Positions 17,019 to 26,513 of a stretch of DNA of 64,000 nucleotides are shown one piece after another (within the stretch, counting starts at the first letter, position 1; each line of letters begins with the position of its first letter). The notes beneath the pieces are model-generated. The model was not told where the DNA came from. It was given only the letters and a program-made list of their open reading frames with translations, and searched no databases. Source of the DNA: Streptomyces humi (lineage in GTDB: Bacteria > Actinomycetota > Actinomycetes > Streptomycetales > Streptomycetaceae); assembly GCF_001005085.2 (NCBI RefSeq), contig NZ_LBMU02000070.1, positions 62,001 through 126,000 on the forward strand. Reading direction: 5' to 3'. The translations under genes were made by a program, and so were the position numbers.

Positions 17019-18416
17019 TCAGGGCTGGGCGTCTTCCGGGATCGAGACGACCCAGTGGGTGTTCTTGCGGGGGCGGAGGTAGAAGGCCCAGTAGAGGGTG
17101 GCCGCCGCGGTGATGCCGCCGGTCCACAGGAGGTAGGTGGTCTCCTGCTGGGTGAGGATGTACGCCAGGACCACGATGAGGAGGACCGGCATCGCGGGCC
17201 AGAGCGGCATCCGCCAGGCGGGGGTGTGCTTGTGGTGGCCCCGGCGGGACAGCAGCGCGGCGATCGCGACCAGCAGGTACATGCCGGTCACCGACACGCC
17301 CGTCACGCCGTACAGGGTGTCCAGGTTGACGAAGCAGAGCAGGGCGCCGGGGACGCCGACGGCGAGGGTGGCCACCCAGGGGGAGCCGAAGCGGCCGAGG
17401 CGGGAGAGGGCGTTGTTGACCGGGGCCGGCCAGGCCTTGTCGCGGGCCGAGGCGAACAGGACCCGGGAGTTCTGGATGACCATGACGATGCCCGCGTTGA
17501 TGATCGCGAGGGCCACGCAGAGGCTGACGAACGTGCCGACCGCGGAGTTGGACCAGGCGGTGACCATGGCGCTGATGTCGCCGCCGGTGAGCGCCTTGAG
17601 GTCGGTCGCGCCCATGGTGATCGCGGCGACCGGGACGAGGATGATCACCGTGGAGATGGCGAGCGTGGCCAGGACGGTACGGGCGACGTTGCGGCGCGGG
17701 TTCTCCAGTTCCTCGGAGAGGTAGACCGCGGTCGAGAAGCCCTGGGTGACGAAGAGGGCGATGGCGAGGCCGGAGACGACGAGCATCGCGGTGACGGTGG
17801 TGGCGTGCCCGCCCGTGTCCGCCACCTGCATCGAGGTGAGGCTGCCCACGCCCCGGTGGCTGTGGGAGAAGCCGAGGACCGCCACCACGCCCGCCGCGAT
17901 GACCTCCAGGACCAGGAAGATGCCGGTGATCCAGGCGTTGGCGCGCAGGTCCAGGAGGCCGGCGAGGGTCGCGAGGAGCATCACGCCGGCGCCGGTCATG
18001 GCCGGGTCGAGGTGGACGATCGGCGCCAGGTAGTCGGCCGTGCCCATCGAGATCACCGGGGGCACGATCATCACGACGAGCAGGGACAGCACGAAGACCA
18101 GCCAGCCGGCCAGGCGGCCCGCCATCGTGGAGACCATCGCGTACTCGCCGCCGGCGCTCGGGATGAGGGTGCCGAGCTCGGAGTAACAGAAGGCCACGGC
18201 GATACAGAGGAGGGAGCCGATGGCGATGGTGAGGGCGGTGGCGGTGCCGAGGGATCCGAACAGGTCGGGGACGACCACGAAGAGCGTGGAGGCCGGGGTG
18301 ACGCAGGAGAGGGTCAGTAGGGTGCCGCCTACCACTCCGATGGAGCGCTTGAGCGTCTTGGGACTGTCGGGCGCCTCTGCTACGGCGTTCTCGACAGGGC
18401 GGAGCGTGTCGGTCAT
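17019..18416 (-). CDS. APC-family amino acid permease
   Basis: 465 aa with about 12 membrane helices. The first contains the APC consensus region GVVGGTLLTLSCVTPASTLF, and later come AFCYSELGTLIPSAGGEYAMV and FVTQGFSTAVYLSEELENPRRN. These are amino-acid/polyamine/organocation transporter signatures, with uptake coupled to an ion gradient at the cytoplasmic membrane. Substrate cannot be assigned. It is a single gene whose upstream region (18417-18520) is AT-richer than average, fitting its own promoter. Confidence 0.88.
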   Translation of the reverse strand: MTDTLRPVENAVAEAPDSPKTLKRSIGVVGGTLLTLSCVTPASTLFVVVPDLFGSLGTATALTIAIGSLLCIAVAFCYSELGTLIPSAGGEYAMVSTMAGRLAGWLVFVLSLLVVMIVPPVISMGTADYLAPIVHLDPAMTGAGVMLLATLAGLLDLRANAWITGIFLVLEVIAAGVVAVLGFSHSHRGVGSLTSMQVADTGGHATTVTAMLVVSGLAIALFVTQGFSTAVYLSEELENPRRNVARTVLATLAISTVIILVPVAAITMGATDLKALTGGDISAMVTAWSNSAVGTFVSLCVALAIINAGIVMVIQNSRVLFASARDKAWPAPVNNALSRLGRFGSPWVATLAVGVPGALLCFVNLDTLYGVTGVSVTGMYLLVAIAALLSRRGHHKHTPAWRMPLWPAMPVLLIVVLAYILTQQETTYLLWTGGITAAATLYWAFYLRPRKNTHWVVSIPEDAQP

Positions 18417-18746
18417 GCGGCGGTTCCGATCGGCTTGTGCGGATGCCTCCGGCGGTTGGGCTGCGCTGCATGGAACCCCGACGAAAACCGTGGCGTCAAT
18501 GGCTGTTTACCTTCGGATTCCGCACTCGTAAAGTGAGCGAGGTCGCATCACTTTCGTAGGGTCGAACACCTCTATGGAGCAATCACAAAGACCGTTCGCC
18601 ACATGACCTTGCTTTCCAAGGTCGAGAACACAAAGAACTTAAGTCACCCGTTTCATCCCGTCGGAACGGGAACCGAAGGTGAACCGCCAAAAAAAGTCGG
18701 GGCCGTCCGGAATCCAGACGGCCCCGACGAGGTCGGTCGGTGACAC
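18417..18746. other. Gene-free stretch between permease promoter and mmsA terminator
   Basis: The low-coordinate half is the upstream region of the permease, with a short palindrome CACT-CGTAA-AGTG at 18523-18535. The high-coordinate end holds the mmsA terminator at 18689-18728. I found no credible small gene in either strand. Confidence 0.5.
18689..18728 (-). terminator. Rho-independent terminator of the inositol operon
   Basis: Perfect 12-bp stem GTCGGGGCCGTC / GACGGCCCCGAC with a 9-base loop, followed on the transcribed strand by seven T residues (A7 at 18689-18695). It lies 19 bases beyond the mmsA stop, so it ends the operon. Confidence 0.9.
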
Positions 18747-20249
<1,503 letters not shown>

Positions 20250-20263
20250 GACCGGTTACTCCT

Positions 20264-22135
20264 TCACAGATGGCGGCGTCGGGTCGAGACGTGCCGTTCG
20301 TAGAGCTCACGTGCCTTGACCGCGGCGGATCGGGTCGCGGTCGCGGCCACAGGTACATCCCACCAGGCCTGCGCCGGAGGCGGGCCCGACACAGTGTCTG
20401 CCGTTTCCGTCTCCACGTAGACACATGTGGGAGCGTCGGCGGCCCGCGCCTCGGCGAGCGCCGCGCGCAGGTCCTCCACGGTCTTCGCGCGCAGCACCCG
20501 CATCCCGAGGCTGGCGGCGTTGGCGGCCAGGTCCACGGGCAGCGGGGCGCCGGTGAGCGTGCCGCACTCGGAGGGGAAGCGGTAGGCGGTGCCGAACCGC
20601 TCGCCGCCCACCGACTCGGAGAGCCCGCCGATGGAGGCGTAGCCGTGGTTCTGCACCAGCAGCACCTTGATGGCTATCCCCTCCTGTACGGCGGTGACGA
20701 TCTCGGTCGGCATCATCAGATACGTGCCGTCGCCGACCAGCGCCCACACGTGGCGCTCCGGCGCGGCCAGCTTCACCCCGATGGCGGCCGGGATCTCGTA
20801 GCCCATGCACGAGTAGCCGTACTCCAGGTGGTACTGGTCGTGCGACCGTGCCCGCCACATCCGGTGCAGATCGCCGGGGAGGGAGCCGGCCGCGTTGACG
20901 ACGACGTCGCTCTCGTCGACGAGGGCGTCGAGGACACCGAGGACCTGGGGCTGGGTCGGCCGGACGTCGGGTTCGTCGGCCTCGTAGCAGGCGTCGACGC
21001 GCTGCTCCCAGCGCTCCTTGTCCTCGGTGTACTCGGTGACGTACGAGTCGGCCACCCGGTGGCCGTGCAGGGCCTCGCGCAGCTCCGTGAGGGCACTGCG
21101 GGCGTCGGCCACCACGGGCAGTCCGGCCAGCTTGTGGCCGTCGTGGGCGGCGATGTTGAGGTTGAGGAAGCGGACGTCCGGGTTCTCGAAGAGGGTGCCG
21201 GAGGCGGTGGTGAAGTCGGTGTAGCGGGTGCCGACGCCGATCACCAGGTCGGCGGTGCGGGCGAGTTCGTCGGCGGTGGCGGTGCCGGTGTGTCCGACGC
21301 CGCCGACGTCCTGCGGGTGGTCCCAGCGGAGCGAGCCCTTGCCGGCCTGGGTGGCGGCGACGGGGATGCGGGTGGCCTCGGCGAACTCGGCGAGGGCGGC
21401 CTCGGCGCGGCTGTGGTGGACCCCGCCGCCGGCGATGACCAGGGGCCTGCGCGCGTCCCTGACCGCCGTCACGGCCGCCGCGAGTTCGACGGGGTCGGCG
21501 CCCGGCCGTCGTACGGTCCACACCCGCTCGGCGAAGAACTCCTCCGGCCAGTCGTACGCCTCGGCCTGCACGTCCTGCGGGAGGGCGAGGGTGACGGCGC
21601 CGGTCTCGACGGGGTCGGTGAGGACCCGCATCGCGGCGAGGGCGGAGGGGATCAGCTGCTCGGGGCGGGTGATCCGGTCGAAGAACCTCGACACCGGGCG
21701 GAGGGTGTCGTTGACCGAGACGTCGGCGGCGTGCGGGACCTCGAGCTGCTGGAGGACCGGGTCGGCGGGGCGGGCGGCGAAGACGTCGCCGGGCAGGAGC
21801 AGGACCGGGAGGTGGTTGATCGTGGCGAGGGCGGCGCCGGTGACCAGGTTGGTGGCGCCGGGGCCGATGGAGGTGGTGACGGCGTGCGTGGCGAGCCGGT
21901 TCGACTGACGCGCGTAGCCCACTGCCGCGTGCACCATGGCCTGTTCGTTACGGCCCTGGTGGTACGGCATCTCGTCCGCGTGCTCCAGCAGCGCCTGACC
22001 GAGCCCGGCCACGTTGCCGTGGCCGAAGATGCCCCAGGTGGCGCCGATCAGGCGGCGGCGCTCGCCGTCCCGTTCGGTGAACTGGACGGCGAGGAAGCGG
22101 ACAAGCGCTTGCGCGACGGTCAACCGAATCGTCAT
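20264..22135 (-). CDS. iolD: 3D-(3,5/4)-trihydroxycyclohexane-1,2-dione hydrolase
   Basis: 623 aa thiamine-diphosphate enzyme that opens the inositol-derived ring to 5-deoxy-glucuronate. The catalytic Glu is in QGRNEQAMVHAAVGYA, and the ThDP/Mg motif GDGTYLMMPTE continues to LLVQN. The ATG at 22135 overlaps the iolB stop (ATGA), so this start is preferred over a frame extension that begins 41 residues earlier. The tail VKARELYERHVS is normal for the family. It acts in the cytoplasm as part of the coupled iolC-aldolase-iolB-iolD-mmsA unit. Confidence 0.94.
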   Translation of the reverse strand: MTIRLTVAQALVRFLAVQFTERDGERRRLIGATWGIFGHGNVAGLGQALLEHADEMPYHQGRNEQAMVHAAVGYARQSNRLATHAVTTSIGPGATNLVTGAALATINHLPVLLLPGDVFAARPADPVLQQLEVPHAADVSVNDTLRPVSRFFDRITRPEQLIPSALAAMRVLTDPVETGAVTLALPQDVQAEAYDWPEEFFAERVWTVRRPGADPVELAAAVTAVRDARRPLVIAGGGVHHSRAEAALAEFAEATRIPVAATQAGKGSLRWDHPQDVGGVGHTGTATADELARTADLVIGVGTRYTDFTTASGTLFENPDVRFLNLNIAAHDGHKLAGLPVVADARSALTELREALHGHRVADSYVTEYTEDKERWEQRVDACYEADEPDVRPTQPQVLGVLDALVDESDVVVNAAGSLPGDLHRMWRARSHDQYHLEYGYSCMGYEIPAAIGVKLAAPERHVWALVGDGTYLMMPTEIVTAVQEGIAIKVLLVQNHGYASIGGLSESVGGERFGTAYRFPSECGTLTGAPLPVDLAANAASLGMRVLRAKTVEDLRAALAEARAADAPTCVYVETETADTVSGPPPAQAWWDVPVAATATRSAAVKARELYERHVSTRRRHL

Positions 22136-22947
22136 CGGTAACCCTCCGTGTGGTCCGGATGGAAGCAGATCCGCCACTCCCGCGTCGCACCCGGCCCCGC
22201 CATGACGTTCAGGTAGTACATGTCGTGCCCGGGCTGCGCGATCGACGGGCCGTGCCATCCGTCGGGAACGAGCACGGCGTCGCCGGAGCGGACCTCGGCG
22301 AGGACGTCCGTACCGCCCTCACGGGAGGGGAATACGCGCTGATACCCGATACCGTTCGGTCCGTCGATCTCGAAGTAGTAGATCTCCTCCAGCTCCGACT
22401 CCTCACCGGGCCGGTGCTCGTCGTGCTTGTGCGGCGGGTACGAGGACCAGTTGCCGCCGGGCGTGATCACCTCCACGGCGATCAGCTTGTCGCAGTCGAA
22501 GGCGGTCGCGGAGGCGAAGTTGCGCACCTGCCGGGCGCTGCCGCCGCTGCCGCGGTCTTCGACGGGGACCTCCGGCGCGGGGCCGTAGCGGGCGGGGAGT
22601 TGTCGCTCGCACTTCGCTCCTGCCAGGGCGAAGCGGCCTCCCGCGCCGGAGGCGATCTGGACCTGGGCGTCCCGGGGCACGTACGCGAAGTCCGAGACTC
22701 CGCTGAACACGCTCTCCCGGCCCAGGATCTGGAACTCGTTTCCCTCTGTTCGCACCGTACAACCGCCGTGCAGCGGAAGCACGATCCACTCACTGTCCCC
22801 GGTGGTGAACAAATGCGTTCCACCAGGGGCCAGTTCGACGATCCGCAGGCTGCTGTGCGCCCACCCGGCCCGCTTGGGGTCGATGTCGAGCGTGTACTGG
22901 GCGTTCGCGGTCGAACCCTTGCTCAGGTGCAGCTCGCTGGTCGTCAT
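22132..22947 (-). CDS. iolB: 5-deoxy-glucuronate isomerase
   Basis: 271 aa cupin-fold enzyme that isomerises 5-deoxy-glucuronate to 2-deoxy-5-keto-gluconate. The second cupin carries the metal site in PPHKHDE..ELEEIYYFE and the conserved VLVPDGWHGPSIAQPGHDMYYLN. Length is normal for IolB. It lies 7 bases after the aldolase stop and overlaps the iolD start by 4 bases. It is cytoplasmic and expressed with the inositol operon. Confidence 0.95.
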   Translation of the reverse strand: MTTSELHLSKGSTANAQYTLDIDPKRAGWAHSSLRIVELAPGGTHLFTTGDSEWIVLPLHGGCTVRTEGNEFQILGRESVFSGVSDFAYVPRDAQVQIASGAGGRFALAGAKCERQLPARYGPAPEVPVEDRGSGGSARQVRNFASATAFDCDKLIAVEVITPGGNWSSYPPHKHDEHRPGEESELEEIYYFEIDGPNGIGYQRVFPSREGGTDVLAEVRSGDAVLVPDGWHGPSIAQPGHDMYYLNVMAGPGATREWRICFHPDHTEGYR

Positions 22948-22954
22948 CAGGCCC

Positions 22955-23905
22955 TCACAGCAGTCCTACGGCGGTGTCGACGGCGGCGGCCACGTCGCCG
23001 TCCGCCGGGTACAGCAGTGAACGGCCGACCACCAGGCCGCGCACGGTGGGGAGTCGCAGGGCACTGCGCCACTTCTCGTAGGCGCCGTCCTGGTCGTCGC
23101 CCACTTCCCCGCCGAGGAGCACGGCCGGGAGCGTGGACGTCTCCATCACCTCGGCCATGTCGTCGGGGTCGTCGGTGACCGGCACCTTCAGCCAGGTGTA
23201 GGCCGAACTCCCGCCGAGACCCGAGGCGATGGCGATGGACCTGGTGACCGCCTCCGGGGACAGGTCGTTCTTGACCTTGCCCTCGGGGGTGCGACGGCTG
23301 ATGAACGGTTCGACGAACACCGGGAGTCGGCGCGCGGCCATGTCGTCGATGGCCCGGGCCGTGGACTCCAGGGTGGTCAGGGACCCCGGGTCGTCGTAGT
23401 CGATGCGCAGCAGCAGCTTGCCGGCGTCGAACCCGAGGCGCTGGATGTCCTCGGCGCGGTGGCCGGTGAACCGGTCGTCGAGCTCGAAGGCGGCGCCCTG
23501 GAGCCCGCCGCGGTTCATCGAACCCATGACGACCTTGCCGTCGAGGGCGCCGAGCAGGAGCAGGTCGTCCAGGATGTCGGCGGTGGCGAGGACGCCGTCG
23601 ACGCCGGGCCGGGACAGCGCCAGGCAGAGGCGTTCCAGCAGCTCGGCCCGGTTGGCCATGGCCAGCCGGTCGCCGCCGACACCGAGGGCGCCGCGGGCCG
23701 GATGGTCGGCGGCCACGATCATCAGCTTGCCGTCCTCGTTGAGGAGCGGGCGGCGGGAACGCCGGGCGGCCGCCTCGGCGATGGCCTCGGGGTGGTGGGT
23801 GCGGGTGTGCACGAGGGCGGAGATGTCCACCTTCACCTGCGGGGCGGGGGCACCGGCACCGGCACCGTCGGCGGAATGCGCGCCCGCGACGCGGCCGGCC
23901 CTCAC
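22955..23905 (-). CDS. DhnA/Cgl0159-type aldolase of the inositol operon
   Basis: 316 aa TIM-barrel protein. The GTG at 23905 overlaps the iolC stop by 4 bases. Features include VAADHPARGALG, the strand GKVVMGSMNRGGL and the late VRGLVVGRSLLYPADG phosphate-binding region. Family members include class-I aldolases and proteins called deoxyribose-phosphate aldolase-like. By position it should do the IolJ step, splitting 2-deoxy-5-keto-gluconate-6-phosphate into dihydroxyacetone phosphate and malonate semialdehyde. It is not a classical IolJ by sequence, so the reaction is inferred from the operon. Confidence 0.82.
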   Translation of the reverse strand: MRAGRVAGAHSADGAGAGAPAPQVKVDISALVHTRTHHPEAIAEAAARRSRRPLLNEDGKLMIVAADHPARGALGVGGDRLAMANRAELLERLCLALSRPGVDGVLATADILDDLLLLGALDGKVVMGSMNRGGLQGAAFELDDRFTGHRAEDIQRLGFDAGKLLLRIDYDDPGSLTTLESTARAIDDMAARRLPVFVEPFISRRTPEGKVKNDLSPEAVTRSIAIASGLGGSSAYTWLKVPVTDDPDDMAEVMETSTLPAVLLGGEVGDDQDGAYEKWRSALRLPTVRGLVVGRSLLYPADGDVAAAVDTAVGLL

Positions 23906-24852
23906 AGCACCGCTCCGGCGGCGAGCGCGGCGTCGATCTCTTCCGGCGTCGGCATCGCGGAGGAGCACTCCAGGCGGGAGGCGACGATGGCGCCGGCCGC
24001 GTTGGCGTGCCGCATGATCTTCTCCAGGTCCCAGCCCGCGAGGAGGCCGTGGCAGAGGGCGCCGCCGAAGGCGTCACCGGCGCCGAGGCCGTTGAGGACG
24101 TCGACCGGCAGTGGCGGGACCTCGGCGGAGTCGCCGTCGCGGCTGACGGCGAGGACGCCCTTGGGTCCCTGCTTGACGACGGCGATCTCGACACCGGCGT
24201 CGAGGAGGGCCTGGGCGGCGGCCCTGGGCTCGCGCACGCCGGTCGCCACCTCCACCTCGTCGAGGTTGCCGACGGCGACCGTGGTGTGCTTGAGCGCCTC
24301 GGCGTAGAACGGCCGGGCGGCGTCCGGGTCCTGCCAGAACATGGGGCGCCAGTCGAGGTCGAAGACGGTCGTACCGGCCTTGGCGCGGTGGGCGAGGGCC
24401 GCGAGGGTCGCCGTACGGCTGGGCTCCTCGCTCAGACCGGTGCCGGTGATCCAGAAGATCCGGGCGTCCCGGACGGCGTCCAGGTCCAGTTCGTGGGCGT
24501 CGATCTCCAGGTCCGGGGCCTTGGGCTGCCGGTAGAAGTACAGCGGGAAGTCGTCCGGCGGGAAGATCTCGCAGAAGGTGACCGGGGTGTTCAGGCCGGG
24601 GACCGAGGTGACCCAGCGGTCGTCCACGCCGAAGCCGCGCAGCGCCTCGTGCAGGTAGGCGCCGAAGGCGTCCTCGCCGGTGCGGGTGATGACGGCGGTG
24701 CTGCGGCCGAGACGGGCGGCGGCCACGGCCACGTTCGTCGCCGACCCGCCGAGGAACTTGCCGAAGGACGACACCTGGGCGAGCGGGACACCGGTCTGGA
24801 GCGGATAGAGGTCCACCCCGATCCGCCCCATGGTGATCAGGTCGTACGCCAT
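23902..24852 (-). CDS. iolC: 5-dehydro-2-deoxygluconokinase
   Basis: 316 aa PfkB-family kinase that phosphorylates 2-deoxy-5-keto-gluconate at O6. The N-terminal MGRIGVDLYPLQ and GGSATNVAVAAARLG are substrate-side motifs. NGLGAGDAFGGAL near residue 260 carries the catalytic Asp. The ATG at 24852 is preferred because GAAGGG is 6 bases upstream, whereas at the alternative ATG (24858) it would be too close. It is the first gene of the inositol operon and is read from the promoter at 24883-24912. Confidence 0.93.
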   Translation of the reverse strand: MAYDLITMGRIGVDLYPLQTGVPLAQVSSFGKFLGGSATNVAVAAARLGRSTAVITRTGEDAFGAYLHEALRGFGVDDRWVTSVPGLNTPVTFCEIFPPDDFPLYFYRQPKAPDLEIDAHELDLDAVRDARIFWITGTGLSEEPSRTATLAALAHRAKAGTTVFDLDWRPMFWQDPDAARPFYAEALKHTTVAVGNLDEVEVATGVREPRAAAQALLDAGVEIAVVKQGPKGVLAVSRDGDSAEVPPLPVDVLNGLGAGDAFGGALCHGLLAGWDLEKIMRHANAAGAIVASRLECSSAMPTPEEIDAALAAGAVL

Positions 24853-24882
24853 CGGCATCCCTTCGTCACGGCTCTCCCGTGG

Positions 24883-24912
24883 TTTGTAGCCCTGGTCGGG
24901 AGGTCGTGTCAA
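24883..24912 (-). promoter_or_regulatory. Promoter of the iolC operon
   Basis: On the minus strand, TTGACA (24907-24912) is followed after 18 bases by TACAAA (24883-24888), about 31 bases before the iolC ATG. This is a good fit to a housekeeping-type promoter for a Streptomyces gene. Confidence 0.6.
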
Positions 24913-24918
24913 TGGTTT

Positions 24919-24934
24919 GTCCGGACATTCGGAC
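24919..24934. promoter_or_regulatory. Putative operator beside the iolC -35 box
   Basis: Inverted repeat GTCCG-GACATT-CGGAC sits 6 bases upstream of the -35 hexamer. Position and symmetry fit a repressor or activator site. The regulator is not in the window. Confidence 0.4.
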
Positions 24935-25222
24935 GACAGTATGGGAGAGGTACCCCCGGACGGGGCCCGGGTACCCCCGTGTCAACCCGCCCCGCTGACG
25001 AGCCGGCGCGCACCTTTGCCCCAGCTCTGTCACAACCACCGCTCTTGTGTCACACATGTCACGCATACGCGGGTTGTCGGTCACACCAGGTCGACAGCCG
25101 CTTGCTCACCGTCACGCTCCGTCGTTCACCGGGCACAGGCTTTGTGATCGCCAGCGCAGCGCCCGGCTCCCCCGACGACCGACTCCGGTCGCCCCCGCGG
25201 TGCGCGCAGGGAGGTGCGTCCC

Positions 25223-25420
25223 ATGACCGACCGAAGGCTCTGGTCGTACAAGGAGATCGCTGCGCACATCCGCGTGCAGCCCGACACCGTCCGCTCGTAC
25301 CGAAAACACGGACTGCTCCCGCCGCCCGACCATGTCGAGGGCGGCAAGCCCTACTGGTACGCCGACACGGTCCGCGCCTGGGTGGCCTCCCGCCCGGGCA
25401 ACCGGGGCCGCAGGGACTGA
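25223..25420 (+). CDS. Small helix-turn-helix DNA-binding protein
   Basis: 65 aa from the ATG at 25223, 8 bases after GGGAGG. Residues 5-45 (LWSYKEIAAHIRVQPDTVRSYRKHGLLPPPD) form an excisionase/AlpA- or MerR-like winged helix. The tail YWYADTVRAWVASRPGN is the usual wing. It has no effector domain, so it acts either as a small regulator or as a recombination-directionality-like factor. No integrase is nearby, which favours regulation. It is divergent from iolC and could control it, but there is no direct evidence. Confidence 0.82.
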   Translation: MTDRRLWSYKEIAAHIRVQPDTVRSYRKHGLLPPPDHVEGGKPYWYADTVRAWVASRPGNRGRRD

Positions 25421-25436
25421 GAGCACGTCAGGCCCG

Positions 25437-26480
25437 TCAGGCCCACGGCTCGATGACCGTCACCCCCGCGGGCCCGGCCGTGTCCATCTCCGCGAGGGCC
25501 TGTGGGGTCTGGTCCAGGGTGATGGTCCTGGTGACCAGGGAGTCGGGGTGGAGGGTGCGGGTGCGGACGAGTTCGAGCATGGCGGGATAGGCGTGGGCCG
25601 GCATGCCGTGGCTGCCCCGCAGTTCGAGCTCCAGGGCGATCGCCCGGGCCAGGGGCACCGGCGTGGTGCCGTCCGGGGACGGCAGGAGGCCCACCTGGAC
25701 GTGACGGCCGCGGCGGCGCAGGGAGTTGACGGAGGCGGCGGCGGTGGCCGGGGAGCCGAGGGCGTCCAGGGAGAGGTGGGCGCCGCCGGAGGTGAGGTCG
25801 CGGACCGTCGCCGCCGGGTCGGCGGTGTCCGACGCGTCCACCCGGTGGGCCGCGCCGAACCTCCCCGCCAGGTCCAGCGCCCGGGGTGAGACGTCGACCG
25901 CCACGACCCGTGCTCCGCAGGCGGCCGCGATCATCACGGCCGACAGGCCGACGCCGCCGCAGCCGTACACCGCCACCCACTCCCCCGCCGCGACCCTGCC
26001 CTGCTGCACCACCGCCCGGAAGGCGGTGGCGAAGCGGCAGCCCAGGGACGCGGCCGTCGCGTACGACATGTCCTGCGGGATCGCCACCAGGTTCACGTCG
26101 GCGTGGTCCAGCGCGACGTACTGGGCGAAGGAGCCCCAGTGGGTGAAGCCGGGCTGGGTCTGGCGTTCGCAGACCTGCTGGTCGCCGGCCGCGCAGGACG
26201 GGCAGCTGCCGCAGGCGCAGACGAAGGGGACGGTGACCCGGTCGCCGGGGTGCCAGCCGGTCACCCCGGCGCCGACCGCCTCGACGACGCCGGCCAGTTC
26301 GTGGCCGGGTACGTGCGGGAGCGTGATGTCCGGGTCGTGGCCCATCCAGCCGTGCCAGTCGGACCGGCACAGGCCGGTGGCCTCCACGCGGACGATCACG
26401 CCGTGGGGGGCCGGGCGGGGGTCGGGGACGTCCCGGACTTCGGCGGGGGTGCCGTGGTGGTCGAAGACGACGGCTCGCAT
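25437..26480 (-). CDS. Zinc-dependent alcohol dehydrogenase
   Basis: 347 aa medium-chain dehydrogenase. The catalytic zinc ligands are in GLCRSDWHGW and PGHELAGVVEAVG. The four-Cys structural zinc lobe is CACGSCPSCAAGDQQVC. The Rossmann nucleotide motif is VYGCGGVGLSAVM near residue 170. It oxidises alcohols or reduces aldehydes with NAD(P). Substrate is unknown. The ATG has AAAGGAG upstream. It converges with the HTH gene, 16 bases between stops, and lies downstream of the MMPL gene with a 33-base gap. Confidence 0.9.
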   Translation of the reverse strand: MRAVVFDHHGTPAEVRDVPDPRPAPHGVIVRVEATGLCRSDWHGWMGHDPDITLPHVPGHELAGVVEAVGAGVTGWHPGDRVTVPFVCACGSCPSCAAGDQQVCERQTQPGFTHWGSFAQYVALDHADVNLVAIPQDMSYATAASLGCRFATAFRAVVQQGRVAAGEWVAVYGCGGVGLSAVMIAAACGARVVAVDVSPRALDLAGRFGAAHRVDASDTADPAATVRDLTSGGAHLSLDALGSPATAAASVNSLRRRGRHVQVGLLPSPDGTTPVPLARAIALELELRGSHGMPAHAYPAMLELVRTRTLHPDSLVTRTITLDQTPQALAEMDTAGPAGVTVIEPWA

Positions 26481-26513
26481 ACGCGCGCGCTCCTTTCGGG
26501 GGCTGCGCGAAGG

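Larger units (their letters stand above)
24853..25222. other. Divergent control region of the inositol operon and small HTH gene
   Basis: About 370 gene-free bases. Next to iolC are a readable promoter and an adjacent inverted repeat. A GGTACCCCCG direct repeat follows at about 24949-24979. The half nearer the HTH gene has short palindromes such as TGTGTCACACA (about 25045) but no clear promoter boxes. This is where a dedicated inositol repressor should bind. Confidence 0.55.

Noticed and set aside
25223..25420. Small HTH protein considered as an excisionase marking an integrated element
   Set aside because: No integrase, attachment-site duplication or change of composition is visible nearby.
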